Counted from the stretch's first letter, positions 7,425 to 16,454 are shown. The stretch is 32,984 nt of DNA from Rubrivivax sp. (GCA_027483705.1 JAIXTY010000163.1:1-32984); one strand, 5' to 3'. Translations and numbers: made by a program. The notes: generated from the sequence alone by a model not told the origin.

Positions 7425-7928
7425 ATGAAGCGCCGCACGCTGGCCGAGCGCGCCTGCCCGGTGGCACGCGGGGCCGACCAGCTGGTCGACGCCTGGACCT
7501 TCGTGATCCTGCGCGAGCTGTTCCTGGGCAACCGCCGCTTCGAGGGCCTGCGCGTGCACACGGGCATGGCGCCGCGTTCACTGTCGCTGCGGCTGGCGCG
7601 GCTGGTCGAGGCGGGCATCCTGCAGAAGCAGCCGCTGGCCGACACGGCGGCCACCAGCGAGTACCGCCTCACGCCCAAGGGCCTGGACCTCTGGCCCGTG
7701 CTGGTGACGCTGCGCCAGTGGGGCGAGCGCTGGGCCGGGCCCTGGGGCCGGGGCGGCGTGCCGCTGGCGCTGCGCCACCGCGGCCACGACCACGCCCTCG
7801 TGGTGCAGCTCACCTGCGCCGAGTGCGGCGAGCCGGTGGACGCCCGCTCCGGCGAGGTGCAGCCCACCACGGCGGCGCTGCGCGAGCGCGCGGCCTTTGC
7901 CGCCGGCCAGAAGGCCCGCACCCGCTGA
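7425..7928 (+). CDS. HxlR-family winged-helix transcriptional regulator
   Basis: A 167-residue HxlR/DUF24 regulator. The N-terminal Cys within RACPVARGADQLVDAWTFVILRELFLGNRRFEGLR matches the family, whose members often sense electrophiles or redox state through that cysteine. The wing reads MAPRSLSLRLARLVEAGILQKQP...SEYRLTPKG. The C-terminal extension has two more cysteines (TCAECGEPV) that might bind metal or add redox sensing. The start is ATG 7425; an ATG at 7399 is out of frame. It lies divergent from the molybdopterin oxidoreductase, so control of that gene is the simplest inference. The ribosome-binding site is weak (AGCCCGCCCGAGC), suggesting low expression. Confidence 0.85.
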   Translation: MKRRTLAERACPVARGADQLVDAWTFVILRELFLGNRRFEGLRVHTGMAPRSLSLRLARLVEAGILQKQPLADTAATSEYRLTPKGLDLWPVLVTLRQWGERWAGPWGRGGVPLALRHRGHDHALVVQLTCAECGEPVDARSGEVQPTTAALRERAAFAAGQKARTR

Positions 7929-8028
7929 AGCGCCTGCCGTCCTGGGGATGCCTCGGGCAAACCCGGGCTGCGCCGGCCGTCCAGCCGGGGGATCGTCACA
8001 GCCGGAGACCTCACACCGAGAAAGGCCA

Positions 8029-9213
8029 ATGATGAGTCCCGCCCGCACCCCCGCCCGCCGCGCCGCGACGCCGCCGGCCGCGCTCGTGCTGCTGGTGGCC
8101 ACGCGCAAGGGCGCCTGGCTGCTGCACGGCGACGCCAGCCGCCGCCGCTGGCGCACGGACGGCCCGCACTTCCTGGGCCACGTCGTTCACCACCTGGTGC
8201 TCGACCCGCGCGACGGCCGCACGCTGCTGGCCGCCGTGCACACCGGGCATCTGGGGCCGACGCTGTTCCGCTCCACCGACTTCGGCCGCCGCTGGACCGA
8301 GGCGAAGAAGCCCCCCGCCTTTGCCAACGCCAACACCGAGCTGAAGGCGCGCTCCGTCAACCACAGCTTCTGGCTGACACCCGGCCACGCCAGCCAGCCG
8401 GGCGCGTGGTACGCCGGCACCTCGCCGCAGGGCCTGTTCCGCTCTGAAGACGGCGGCGACACCTGGGCGCCGCTGGCCTCCGTCAACGACAGCGCCACCT
8501 TCCGCCCCTGGATGGGCACCGAGCAGGACGGCACACCAGACGGCCCCAAGCTCCACTCCGTGATCGTCGACCCGCGCAACCCCGCGCACCTGATGTTCGG
8601 CATGTCGGGCGGCGGGGTGCACGAGTCCTTCGACGCCGGCCAGACCTGGCACACGCGCATCCGCGGCCTCGAGATCGTCGAAGGCTTCGACGTCACCGAC
8701 CCCAGCTGCCACGACCCGCACTGCATCCGCCTGTGCCCCAGCAACCCCGACCGGCTCTACCAGCAGAACCATTGCGGCATCTACCGCATGGACCGCGGCG
8801 CGAACCCGGACGAAGACAGCTGGGTGCGCATCGGCCGCAAGATGCCCAAGTCCATCGGCGACTCGGGCTTCCCGATGGTGGTGCACCCGCACGACGCCGA
8901 CACCGCCTGGGTGTTCCCGATGGACAGCGCCACCGTGTGGCCGCGCACGGCGCTGAAGGGCAAGCCCGCGGCCTACGTGACACGCAACGCCGGCCGCAGC
9001 TGGCAGCGGCTCGACCAGGGTCTGCCATCCGAGCAGGCCTGGTGGACCATCAAGCGCCAGGCGATGACGGTGGATGCGCGGCCCAAGCCCGCGCTGTACC
9101 TGGGCACCAGCAGCGGCGAGCTGTGGATCGGCCGCGACGAGGGCGCGCGCTGGCAGGTGCTGGCGCGGCACCTGCCCGAGATCTACGCCGTCGAAGTCGC
9201 GGCCCGGGCCTGA
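8029..9213 (+). CDS. BNR/Asp-box repeat beta-propeller protein (sialidase-like fold)
   Basis: A protein of about 394 residues with repeated Asp-box motifs: STDFGRRW, SEDGGDTW, SFDAGQTW, TRNAGRSW and a degenerate RDEGARW. These cap blades of a six- or seven-bladed propeller as in sialidases and sortilin. The arginine triad of true sialidases is not evident, so enzymatic activity should not be assumed. There is no clear signal peptide; the N-terminus is Ala/Pro/Arg-rich. Two tandem ATGs (8029, 8032) follow AGAAAGG; the second has the better spacing. It is followed after 11 bp by a MoaD/ThiS-like gene, a pairing I have seen repeatedly in proteobacteria and actinobacteria. The pair is downstream of the HxlR gene by 100 bp and may belong to the same regulon as the Mo enzyme. 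The function is unknown. Confidence 0.8.
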   Translation: MMSPARTPARRAATPPAALVLLVATRKGAWLLHGDASRRRWRTDGPHFLGHVVHHLVLDPRDGRTLLAAVHTGHLGPTLFRSTDFGRRWTEAKKPPAFANANTELKARSVNHSFWLTPGHASQPGAWYAGTSPQGLFRSEDGGDTWAPLASVNDSATFRPWMGTEQDGTPDGPKLHSVIVDPRNPAHLMFGMSGGGVHESFDAGQTWHTRIRGLEIVEGFDVTDPSCHDPHCIRLCPSNPDRLYQQNHCGIYRMDRGANPDEDSWVRIGRKMPKSIGDSGFPMVVHPHDADTAWVFPMDSATVWPRTALKGKPAAYVTRNAGRSWQRLDQGLPSEQAWWTIKRQAMTVDARPKPALYLGTSSGELWIGRDEGARWQVLARHLPEIYAVEVAARA

Positions 9214-9224
9214 GGGCGCTGGCG

Positions 9225-9482
9225 ATGAAGGTGATGGTGCCGCCGGCCCTGCACCACTACACGCGCGGCTCGCCGGTGCAGGCTTCAGGCGCGACGCTGC
9301 TGGAGCTGTTCGACGACCTGGAGCGCCAGTTCCCGGGCATGGCCTTCCGCGTCGTCGATGAGCAGCGCCAGCTGCGGCCGAACATGCGCGTCTTCGTCAG
9401 CGGCCGCGGCGTGCGCGACCTGGCCCACCCGCTGAAGCCAGACGACCAGGTGGCCATCGTGCTCGCACTGAGCGGCGGCTGA
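9225..9482 (+). CDS. MoaD/ThiS-family ubiquitin-like sulfur-carrier protein
   Basis: An 85-residue beta-grasp protein ending in LALSGG; the C-terminal Gly-Gly is the site that is adenylated and thiocarboxylated in MoaD and ThiS. The internal FPGMAFRVVDEQRQLRPNMRVFVSG block is typical of the MoaD-like group often found apart from moa operons. It starts 11 bp after the BNR gene, probably translationally linked. It could supply sulfur for molybdopterin synthesis, which fits the molybdoenzyme at 5025, or for another metabolite. No MoaE or MoeB partner is seen in the window. Confidence 0.82.
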   Translation: MKVMVPPALHHYTRGSPVQASGATLLELFDDLERQFPGMAFRVVDEQRQLRPNMRVFVSGRGVRDLAHPLKPDDQVAIVLALSGG

Positions 9483-9599
9483 GGGCGCGCAGACGCCAAG
9501 GGCATTCAGTGGCGTTGAACGGCGCCTTCGCGCCTTCCGCACCGACGCGAGCGGTTGGCTGACCAGAATGCAGCGCAACCCAACCCCACGGAGCGCCTC

Positions 9600-10199
9600 A
9601 TGGCCAAGATCCTCGTCCTCTACTACAGCAGCTACGGCCACATCGAGACCATGGCGCAGGCCGTCGCCGAAGGCGCCGCCAGCACCGGCGCCGAGGTGGT
9701 GATCAAGCGCGTGCCCGAGATCGTGCCGGCCGACGTGGCCAAGGCCTCCGGCTTCAAGCTCGACCAGGCCGCGCCGGTGGCCACCGTGGACGAACTGCCC
9801 AGCTACGACGCCATCATCCTGGGCGTGCCCACGCGCTTCGGCAACATGCCGGCGCAGATGAAGAACTTCCTCGACCAGACTGGTGGCCTGTGGTTCCAGG
9901 GCAAGCTCATCGGCAAGGTCGGCTCGGTGTTCAGCAGCACCGCCACGCAGCACGGCGGCCAGGAGAGCACGATCCTGTCGACGCACACGGTGCTGCTGCA
10001 CCACGGCATGGTGATCGTCGGCCTGCCGTATTCGTTCCAGGGCCAGATGGGCGTGGGCGAAGTCACCGGCGGCAGCCCCTACGGCGCCAGCACCATCGCC
10101 GACGGCAACGGCTCGCGCCAGCCCTCGGCCAACGAACTGGCCGGCGCGCGCTTCCAGGGCGCGCACGTGGCGAAGATTGCCGCCAAGCTGGCGGCCTGA
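9600..10199 (+). CDS. wrbA: NAD(P)H:quinone oxidoreductase, WrbA type
   Basis: A 199-residue flavodoxin-fold FMN protein that reduces quinones by two electrons and so avoids semiquinone radicals. Visible motifs are the FMN phosphate loop [16 protein letters not shown] at the N-terminus, [22 protein letters not shown] (residues 78-99), [14 protein letters not shown] and the [16 protein letters not shown] block, all diagnostic of WrbA. Length is normal. The start at MAKILVLYY is preceded by GGAG; an upstream in-frame ATG (9555) is unlikely. The 117-bp gap before it contains a GGCGC-CTTC-GCGCC hairpin. It appears to be a single-gene unit and is convergent with the metalloprotease gene. Confidence 0.95.
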   Translation: MAKILVLYYSSYGHIETMAQAVAEGAASTGAEVVIKRVPEIVPADVAKASGFKLDQAAPVATVDELPSYDAIILGVPTRFGNMPAQMKNFLDQTGGLWFQGKLIGKVGSVFSSTATQHGGQESTILSTHTVLLHHGMVIVGLPYSFQGQMGVGEVTGGSPYGASTIADGNGSRQPSANELAGARFQGAHVAKIAAKLAA

Positions 10200-10223
10200 G
10201 TCACCCGCGGGCGCCTGGCCGGC

Positions 10224-11165
10224 TCAGCCGCCGAGCGGCAGCCGGCGGCGCGACCACAGGCCGAGCCCGGCCACGCCGGCCAGAAGCAGGGCCGCCGCCG
10301 GCGGCTCGGCCACCACGCCGAGGATGGGCACGCCCATGTCGGCCAGCATCGCCAGGTCGAGATCGCTGATGGCGTAGCGCGTGCCGCGGCTGAACGACTC
10401 GCCGTTCATCAGGTCACCCAGCAGTTGCGCACCGTCCCGGCCGTCGGCGTTGCCGATGTGGCCGTGGTTGCCAAAGCTCAGCGGCACCGGCGCACCGAAG
10501 AGCTCCAGGCTGTGCGGGCCAGCGAAGTACAGCGTCAACCCGGCGTCGCCCAGGCGCGGGCTCACCAGCGTGTCAAAGGTAGAGGCGTAGTCGCCGGGCA
10601 GCACGCCGGACGCGCCGTCCATCCAGCCATTGAAGCCGAGCGCGTGGCCCCACTCGTGCAGCAGCACCGAGAACGCATCGGTGCGGTCGGCCGGCACGTC
10701 GGCCAGTCGCAGCGCGGGGTCGGGGTCGAACCAGAGTTCGGTCTGCAGGTAGCCGTCGATGCCGATGTTGAACTCGACATCAGGCTCGGCGCCGTTCACG
10801 TCGATGCCCGTGAGCAGCTCGTGCGCCGCGCCCTGCTGCCACAGGCTGACGCCGTCGTCGCGCCAGTCGACGAAACCGCTGCCCAGGCTGCGCCCGCTGG
10901 CGGTGGGGATGTCGAGGAAGTTGATCTGCACCGTCAGCGCCACGGCCGAGAAGTCGCCCGCCAGATGCTGCGTCCAGGCCAGCGCGGCCTGCTCGGTGGC
11001 CCGCGTGAGGGCCACGTGATAGGCGCTGTAGCGGCCCGTCGCGTCGCCGAACTGCACCTCGATGCGAGGCGCCGTGGCCGCGGTGGCGGTGGAAATCACC
11101 AGCGGAGCGGCCAGCAGGGTGACGAGCAGCGCGGCGCAGCGGTGTACAAGGGTCGGCAGTGGCAT
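10224..11165 (-). CDS. PEP-CTERM zinc metalloprotease-like exported protein
   Basis: A 313-residue exported protein. It has a Sec signal peptide (hydrophobic core AALLVTLLAAPLVIS, cleavage near TATAA), a zincin motif HEWGHALGFNGW (HExxHxxGF, as in metzincin-like proteases), and a C-terminal EPPAAALLLAGVAGLGLW-SRRR tail, a variant PEP-CTERM sorting signal processed by an exosortase. The start is MPLPTLVHR (11165), because the longer reading lacks a signal peptide. Exosortase substrates are exported with extracellular polysaccharide; a matrix or surface protease role is inferred. It is divergent from the aminotransferase gene over 165 bp; no exosortase gene is in the window. Confidence 0.8.
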   Translation of the reverse strand: MPLPTLVHRCAALLVTLLAAPLVISTATAATAPRIEVQFGDATGRYSAYHVALTRATEQAALAWTQHLAGDFSAVALTVQINFLDIPTASGRSLGSGFVDWRDDGVSLWQQGAAHELLTGIDVNGAEPDVEFNIGIDGYLQTELWFDPDPALRLADVPADRTDAFSVLLHEWGHALGFNGWMDGASGVLPGDYASTFDTLVSPRLGDAGLTLYFAGPHSLELFGAPVPLSFGNHGHIGNADGRDGAQLLGDLMNGESFSRGTRYAISDLDLAMLADMGVPILGVVAEPPAAALLLAGVAGLGLWSRRRLPLGG

Positions 11166-11330
11166 CTGGGATTCCCGGCTTCCGCGCTCGCAAGGCGGAG
11201 CCGGCGGGGCCACTGTCGGCGCCCGGGTAGAGGCCGTCCGTGCGCTGACGAACGACGGCGCAGCAAGGTGCAAGGCCCGGTGCTAAGCTCCCCGACCGCT
11301 CTTGCGGTAGTCATGACAACGGAGACAGAC

Positions 11331-12479
11331 ATGCCCGGCCTCAACGCGCACATCGATCCCGACGGCCTTCTGGAGTATTCGGTCGTCTACACCGACCGCG
11401 CGCTCAACCACATGTCGCAGCGCTTCCAGGGCGTGATGCGCGACATCGCCGGCGTGCTCAAGGAGGTCTACCACGCGAAGAGCGCGGTGGTCGTGCCGGG
11501 CAGCGGCACCTACGGCATGGAGGCGGTGGCGCGGCAGTTCGCCAGCGGCCGCCACGCGATGGTCATCCGCAACGGCTGGTTCAGCTACCGCTGGACGCAG
11601 CTCCTCGAGATGGGCGCCATCGCCACCTCGCACACCGTGCTGAAGGCCCGCCCGGTGGCCACCGGCCGGCAGATGCCCTGGGCACCGGCGCCGCTGGAAG
11701 CCGTGCGCGCCGCCATCGCCGCCGAGAAGCCGGCGGTGGTGTTTGCGCCTCACGTCGAAACCTCCTGCGGCATGGTGCTGCCCGACGACTACCTGCGCGG
11801 CGTGGCCGACGCCGTGCATGCGGTGGGTGGCCTCTTCGTGCTGGACTGCATCGCCAGCGGCGCGCTGTGGGTGGACATGGCCGCCACCGGCGTCGACGTG
11901 CTGGTGAGCGCACCGCAGAAGGGCTGGAGCGGCTCGCCCTGCTGCGCCTTCGTGATGCTGTCGGAACGCGCGCGCAGCGCCATCGATGGCACCACCAGCA
12001 CGAGCTTCGCGGTCGACCTGAAGAAGTGGCTGCAGATCATGGAAACCTACGAAGGCGGCGGCCACGCGTACCACACGACCATGCCCACCGACGCGCTGGC
12101 GGCTACGCGCGACGTGATGCTGGAATCACGCGCCTACGGCTTCGAGAAGCTGCGCGCCGAGCAGTGGGAGCTGGGCACGCGCGTGCGTGCGCTGCTGGCC
12201 ACGCACGGCTTCCGCAGCGTGGCGGCCGAGGGCTTCCAGGCCCCGGGCGTGGTGGTGAGCTACACCGACGACGCCGGCATCCACACCGGCAAGGCCTTCG
12301 CCGCCGTGGGCGTGCAGAGCGCCGCCGGCGTGCCGCTGCAGTGCGACGAGGGCCCCGACTTCAAGACCTTCCGCCTCGGCCTCTTCGGCCTGGACAAGCT
12401 GCACGACCCCGCCGCCGCCACCGAGCGCCTGGCGCGCGCGCTGCAGCAGGTGGTGGGCGAGGCCCGCGCCGCGGCCTGA
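11331..12479 (+). CDS. Class V aminotransferase (serine/alanine-glyoxylate aminotransferase family)
   Basis: A 382-residue PLP enzyme of fold type I, class V. The PLP lysine is Lys197 in SAPQKGWSGSP; the Asp of LDCIASG and the earlier PGSGTYGMEAVARQF block bind the cofactor. The family transfers the amino group of serine, alanine or aspartate to glyoxylate or pyruvate. The insertion TTSTSFAVDLKKWLQIMETYEGGGHAYHTTMPTDAL fits the SGAT/AGT group. The start ATG 11331 is preceded by GGAGA; an upstream in-frame ATG at 11313 is less suitable. It ends 10 bp from the convergent TonB receptor. Exact substrate is not determinable. Confidence 0.88.
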   Translation: MPGLNAHIDPDGLLEYSVVYTDRALNHMSQRFQGVMRDIAGVLKEVYHAKSAVVVPGSGTYGMEAVARQFASGRHAMVIRNGWFSYRWTQLLEMGAIATSHTVLKARPVATGRQMPWAPAPLEAVRAAIAAEKPAVVFAPHVETSCGMVLPDDYLRGVADAVHAVGGLFVLDCIASGALWVDMAATGVDVLVSAPQKGWSGSPCCAFVMLSERARSAIDGTTSTSFAVDLKKWLQIMETYEGGGHAYHTTMPTDALAATRDVMLESRAYGFEKLRAEQWELGTRVRALLATHGFRSVAAEGFQAPGVVVSYTDDAGIHTGKAFAAVGVQSAAGVPLQCDEGPDFKTFRLGLFGLDKLHDPAAATERLARALQQVVGEARAAA

Positions 12480-12489
12480 ACGCCGCCCG

Positions 12490-14694
12490 TCAGGGCCAGG
12501 CCACCGCCCAGCGCAGCGACACCAGCGCGTTGCGCGGCGGCGCCGGCTCGAAGAAGCGGCCGTTGGCGTCGCTCACGATCACGCTGCCGGCCACCGCGCG
12601 GTTGGCCAGGTTGTCGATGCGCGCCAGCAGCTCCAGCCGGCCCGCGGGCAGCTGCTGCATCCAGCGCGCGCGCAGGCCCACGAGACCGTGGCCGGCAGCG
12701 AAGTCGCTGTTCAGATCATTCACCGGCACGCGGCCGAGGCCCCTCACTTCGACGGCCAGCTCCAGCGGCAGCAGGGGCTGCCACACCAGCTCGGCGAACA
12801 GACTCCGGGGCTGCGTGCCGGCGATGCGGTTGCCCGCGGGCACCGGCAGCGTCGGCGTCAGGCAGGGCGGTGCCGCGCAGACGGCAAACGCGCTGTCGTA
12901 GCGGGCATTCAGCACCGTCAGCGCCAGGCTGCTGCGCCACTGGGGCGAGAGCGGCAGCGCCAGCGCCAGCTCCGCCCCGCGCCGCGTGGTGCGGCCGACG
13001 TTGCGGAAGGTGCTGCGGCCGCCGCGGTTGGTGGCGACCGCAATCTCGTCCGCCGTGCGCGCCTCGAAGAGCGCCAGGTCCAGCGCCACGCCGGCGGCGT
13101 TGCGCCACTTCAGGCCCGCCTCCACCTGCCGGCTGGTCTGCGGCAGCAGCGTGCTGTTGAAGCCGGTGCCGCCATCGGGCCGGTAGGCCACCTCGCCCAG
13201 CGTCGGCGCCTCGAAGCCACGGCCCAGGCTCAAGTAGGCGCGCAGGCTCTCCGCCGCGCGCCATTGCAGCGAGACCACCGGGTTGCGCGCCGAGTACGTG
13301 AGCTCACCCGAATCGTCGCCGTTGCCGCCGACGATGTAGCGGTCGGTGGAGGCGTAGCGCACGCGGGTGGCGCGCAGGCCGGCGGCCAGCGCCCAGTCGG
13401 CCGTGAGGTCCCAGTCGGCCTGGAGGAAGGCGTCGCGGCTGTCGAGGCGGTTGCTCTCGTCGCGGCGCAGCCGGCCGGTCACGCCCAGCAGCCGCGTCGC
13501 GACGGGGCCGCTGAAGTTCTCGAAGCCGCGGCGCTCTTCGCGCGCGCTCTCCAGCGCCGCGCCGGCCACCAGTTGCAGCCGGCGGTCGCCCTGCAGCGCC
13601 CAGCGCCACACCAGCCGGCCATCGAGCCCGCCGTAGCTGCGGTCGAAGTCGATCACGCCGCCGGGGTGACGCTCGGTGAGCGCCGGCGTCGTGGCGTTGA
13701 ACTGCGTGGCCACCGGGATGGCCTGCCACTGCGTCACCGCGCGCTGGCCGGTCCAGGCCGCGAGCTGGCTCTCGGCCAGCGCACCCGCGGCAAAGCGGTG
13801 CCGCCACGAGATGCCGGCCTGCGACTGCGCCGTGTCCTTGCGCGTGTCGAAGCGGTCGGGCTGGCCGGGTGCGGTCTGCGGCAGCGCCACGGTCGCAGTC
13901 TGGTAGGGGTCGGCCTCGAACTGCGCGCGGGTCAGGCCCAGCGGGTCCTGCGCGGGCTGCGACAGCACGTTGGCGACGAGCACGATGCGGTCGCGGCCGT
14001 CCTCGCGCGCCAGCCGCACGTTGGCCAGCTGCCGCTCGGCGGCCGACTGCGGCCGGAAGCCGTCGATCGACATGTCCGACACCGAGGCGCGCAGCGACCA
14101 GCCCGGGCCCAGCGCCGCCAGCGGCCCTTCGAGCGTGAGCCGGCCCTGCATCAGCCCGAAGCTGCCGGCATCCGCCTCCATGCGCAGCCGGCGCTCGGTG
14201 GGCGCCGTGCTCACGAGCGAGATCACGCCGCCCGAGCTGCTGCCGTACAGCGCCGAGAACGGCCCGCGCAGCACCTCCACGCGGCTGGCGCCGGCGATGT
14301 CGAAATGAGAGACCTGACCCTGGCCATCTGGCCCGCTGGCCGGAATGCCATCCGCCACCAGCCGCAACCCACGCACCCCGAAACTGGCCCGCGCGCCGAA
14401 GCCGCGCGAGCCCAGCTGCAGGTCCTGCGCGTAGTTGCTGCGGTTGTTGGCCACCAGCCCCGGCACGCGGGCCAGCGACTCCGACAGGTTGATCATCGGC
14501 CCGCCGGCGCGCAGCTCGTCGCTGCCCACCACGCTGGCCGCGTGCGGCGCGTCGAAGGCGCGCAGCTCGGCGCCGCTGGCGCTGACGATCACGCGCTCCT
14601 CGGTGGCCGACGCGCCCACGGCCGGCAGTCCCACTGCCAGCGCCACCACCCATGCACCGGCGCCGCGGCGCGGGCTACTGCGGCGGCTGCGCAT
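12490..14694 (-). CDS. TonB-dependent outer-membrane receptor
   Basis: A 734-residue TonB-dependent receptor. It has a signal peptide (WVVALAVGLPAVGASA), a plug domain (IVSASGAELRAFDAPHAASVV ... LSESLARVPGLVANNRSNYAQDLQLGSRGFGARASFGVRGLRLVADGIPA... VEVLRGPFSALYG) and a C-terminal beta-barrel ending in an aromatic-type strand (NALVSLRWAVAWP). Such receptors import iron chelates, cobalamin, sugars or other scarce ligands with energy from TonB-ExbBD. The start ATG 14694 lies inside the end of the cytochrome gene (20-bp overlap), so translation is probably coupled. The ligand is unknown; grouping with a quinoprotein-like dehydrogenase and a cytochrome suggests uptake of substrate, cofactor (PQQ) or metal. 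Confidence 0.9.
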   Translation of the reverse strand: MRSRRSSPRRGAGAWVVALAVGLPAVGASATEERVIVSASGAELRAFDAPHAASVVGSDELRAGGPMINLSESLARVPGLVANNRSNYAQDLQLGSRGFGARASFGVRGLRLVADGIPASGPDGQGQVSHFDIAGASRVEVLRGPFSALYGSSSGGVISLVSTAPTERRLRMEADAGSFGLMQGRLTLEGPLAALGPGWSLRASVSDMSIDGFRPQSAAERQLANVRLAREDGRDRIVLVANVLSQPAQDPLGLTRAQFEADPYQTATVALPQTAPGQPDRFDTRKDTAQSQAGISWRHRFAAGALAESQLAAWTGQRAVTQWQAIPVATQFNATTPALTERHPGGVIDFDRSYGGLDGRLVWRWALQGDRRLQLVAGAALESAREERRGFENFSGPVATRLLGVTGRLRRDESNRLDSRDAFLQADWDLTADWALAAGLRATRVRYASTDRYIVGGNGDDSGELTYSARNPVVSLQWRAAESLRAYLSLGRGFEAPTLGEVAYRPDGGTGFNSTLLPQTSRQVEAGLKWRNAAGVALDLALFEARTADEIAVATNRGGRSTFRNVGRTTRRGAELALALPLSPQWRSSLALTVLNARYDSAFAVCAAPPCLTPTLPVPAGNRIAGTQPRSLFAELVWQPLLPLELAVEVRGLGRVPVNDLNSDFAAGHGLVGLRARWMQQLPAGRLELLARIDNLANRAVAGSVIVSDANGRFFEPAPPRNALVSLRWAVAWP

Positions 14695-15001
14695 CGATGC
14701 GGATCGCGGCGTACCAGGCCGAGAGCTGGGCAATGTCCTCGTCGGTCAGGCCGCGGGCCATCACGTTCATCACCTCGTGGCGCCGCGCGCCGCTGCGGTA
14801 GGCGCGCAGCTGCGCCGCCAGGTACAGCGCGGGCTGCCCGGCCAGGTGCGGCGCATCGGGCGTGGTGCTCAGGCCCACGGGCCCGTGGCACACGGCGCAG
14901 GCCTGCGCACGCTGGCGCCCGGCCTGGACGTCCTGGGCCGCGGCCGGCAGCGCCAGCACCCAGGCCAGCGCGGCCACGGTGCAGAAAGAATTCGGTTTCA
15001 C
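14675..15001 (-). CDS. Periplasmic class I cytochrome c
   Basis: A 108-residue protein with a signal peptide (TVAALAWVLALPAAA) and a single CAVCH heme-binding motif. A downstream Met in EVMNVMARGLTDEDIAQLSAWYA is the expected sixth ligand, and that LTDEDI...LSAWYA helix is typical of small class I cytochromes. The start is GTG 15001 with GAGGA upstream. It lies between the dehydrogenase-like gene (64 bp upstream) and the TonB receptor (overlapping), and probably accepts electrons from the dehydrogenase in the periplasm. Confidence 0.9.
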   Translation of the reverse strand: MKPNSFCTVAALAWVLALPAAAQDVQAGRQRAQACAVCHGPVGLSTTPDAPHLAGQPALYLAAQLRAYRSGARRHEVMNVMARGLTDEDIAQLSAWYAAIRIDAQPPQ

Positions 15002-15065
15002 GTTCGCTCGATCCTCGCATGGGACCGCGGCCGGGCGCGGGTGGCCCGGCCGCGGGGCTCGCCCG

Positions 15066-16358
15066 TCAGGGCGCGCTGTAGGTCACGCGGTAGATGGCGC
15101 CCGCGAAGTCGTCGCTGATCAGCATCGAGCCGTCCTTCATCATGGCCACGTCCACCGGGCGGCCGCGGTAGACGCCGTTGGCGTCCATCCAGCCTTCGGC
15201 GAAGACCTCGCTCTTGTCGGCCGTGCCGTCGGCCTTGAGTGAGACGAAGTTGATCAGCGCGCCGCTGGCCTTGGTGCGGTTCCACGAGCCGTGCGAGGCC
15301 ACGAACATGCCGTTGCGGTACTTCTCGGGGAACATCGAGCCGCTGTAGAAGCTCATGCCCAGCTGCGCCTGGTGGGCCGGGAAGTTCACCTGCGGCGGCA
15401 CCAGGCCGGCGGGGGCCGGCAGGTCCTTCAGGTCGGGCGCGGCGGCGCTGCCGGCGATGGTGACGCCGCCGTTCGTCCACGGGAAGCCGAAGTGCTGGCC
15501 GCGCGCGGTGACGCGGTTCAGCTCGCCCGGCGGGATGTCGTCGCCCATGCCGTCGACCTGGTTGTCGGTGAACCAGAGGCTGCCGTCCTTGGGGTTGAAG
15601 TCGTGGCCCACGGAGTTGCGGATGCCGCGCGCGAAGACCTCGCGCTTGCTGCCGTCGAACGGGTTGAAGCGCACGATGCCGCCGATGCCCAGGTCGTCGT
15701 AGAGCTTGACCTTGTCGCGCGGCTGCACGTTGAAGGGCTGGCCCAGCGACACGTACAGCTGGTTGTCCGGCCCCACGCGGCACACGCGCGCGCCGTGGTT
15801 GAAGCTCTCTTCCTCGGGCGGGATCAGCTTGCCCTGCGGCACGACCTCGATCACCGCCACGTCCGGGCCTTCATAGAAGAACTCGGCGGCCGGGAAGTTG
15901 AGCACGCGGTTGTGCTCGACGACGATCAGGAAGCCGTCGCGCGTCCAGCACACGCCGTTGGGGTTGGTGAACTTCAGGCTGGGCGCGAAGCTCTTCACCT
16001 CGTCGGCCACGCCGTCGGAGTTGCGGTCCGTCACGGCCCACACGCTGGTCTTGCGCGTGCCCACGAAGAGCATGTTCGTGCTGGGCGCCACGGCCATCAT
16101 GCGTGCGTCGGGCACGATGGCGAAGAGCTCGATCTTGAAGCCCGGCGGCATCTTGATGTTGCGCAGGTTGGCGCGGATGGCGTCGGCGTTGCGGCCGGTC
16201 TGCGGCACCACCGGGATGTTCAGGTCGGTGGTGGCGACCTTGAACTGCTTGAGCTTGTCGAGGTTGCCCTGGGCAGCGGCGCTCCAGCTCGCGGCAGCCA
16301 GCGCGGCCGCGGTCAACAGCGCCGGCCAGGCGCGGCGGGTCGGGTTCTTGCGGATCAT
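15066..16358 (-). CDS. PQQ-type sugar (L-sorbosone/glucose-like) dehydrogenase, periplasmic beta-propeller
   Basis: A 430-residue protein with a signal peptide (ALLTAAALAAASWSAAA) and a six-bladed-propeller sequence of the sorbosone dehydrogenase / soluble glucose dehydrogenase family. Key blocks are PPGFKIELFAIVPDARMMAVAP, VGTRKTSVWAVTD, FTNPNGVCWTRDGFLIVVEHNRVLNF, GARVCRVGPDNQLYVSLGQPFNV, ARGIRNSVGHDFNPKDGSLWFTDN and ASHGSWNRTKASG near the end; the Arg/Asn and Asp-Asn positions are used by relatives to bind PQQ and Ca. It would oxidise an aldose or other alcohol/aldehyde in the periplasm, passing electrons to the cytochrome encoded downstream. The ATG follows AGGAGA. A sigma-54 promoter about 80 bp upstream and the divergent enhancer-binding protein indicate inducible expression. 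Confidence 0.82.
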   Translation of the reverse strand: MIRKNPTRRAWPALLTAAALAAASWSAAAQGNLDKLKQFKVATTDLNIPVVPQTGRNADAIRANLRNIKMPPGFKIELFAIVPDARMMAVAPSTNMLFVGTRKTSVWAVTDRNSDGVADEVKSFAPSLKFTNPNGVCWTRDGFLIVVEHNRVLNFPAAEFFYEGPDVAVIEVVPQGKLIPPEEESFNHGARVCRVGPDNQLYVSLGQPFNVQPRDKVKLYDDLGIGGIVRFNPFDGSKREVFARGIRNSVGHDFNPKDGSLWFTDNQVDGMGDDIPPGELNRVTARGQHFGFPWTNGGVTIAGSAAAPDLKDLPAPAGLVPPQVNFPAHQAQLGMSFYSGSMFPEKYRNGMFVASHGSWNRTKASGALINFVSLKADGTADKSEVFAEGWMDANGVYRGRPVDVAMMKDGSMLISDDFAGAIYRVTYSAP

Positions 16359-16438
16359 CGACGTGTCTCCTGGAATGGTGTGGTTTCGTTTCCGGGCGGC
16401 GGCGCATCAGCACTCGAGGCCACCCGCGGCCGTGTCGT

Positions 16439-16454
16439 TGCAATCGACGTTCCA
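16439..16454 (-). promoter_or_regulatory. Sigma-54 (-24/-12) promoter for the dehydrogenase-cytochrome-receptor operon
   Basis: The minus strand reads TGGAACGTCGATTGCA against the consensus TGGCAC-N5-TTGCA, one mismatch, with the essential GG and GC exactly 10 nt apart. It leaves a leader of roughly 65-70 nt to the start codon at 16358. Confidence 0.75.

Noticed and set aside
7399..7428. ATG at 7399 as the HxlR start
   Set aside because: It is in another frame and reaches a stop overlapping the true ATG at 7425.
11275..11295. Sigma-54-like TAGCACCGGGCCTTGCA on the minus strand before the metalloprotease
   Set aside because: Spacing is 11 nt between the core dinucleotides and the first G is replaced by A; not good enough to call.
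12688..15081. 797-codon plus-strand frame opposite the TonB receptor
   Set aside because: Compositional shadow without domain motifs or a ribosome site.
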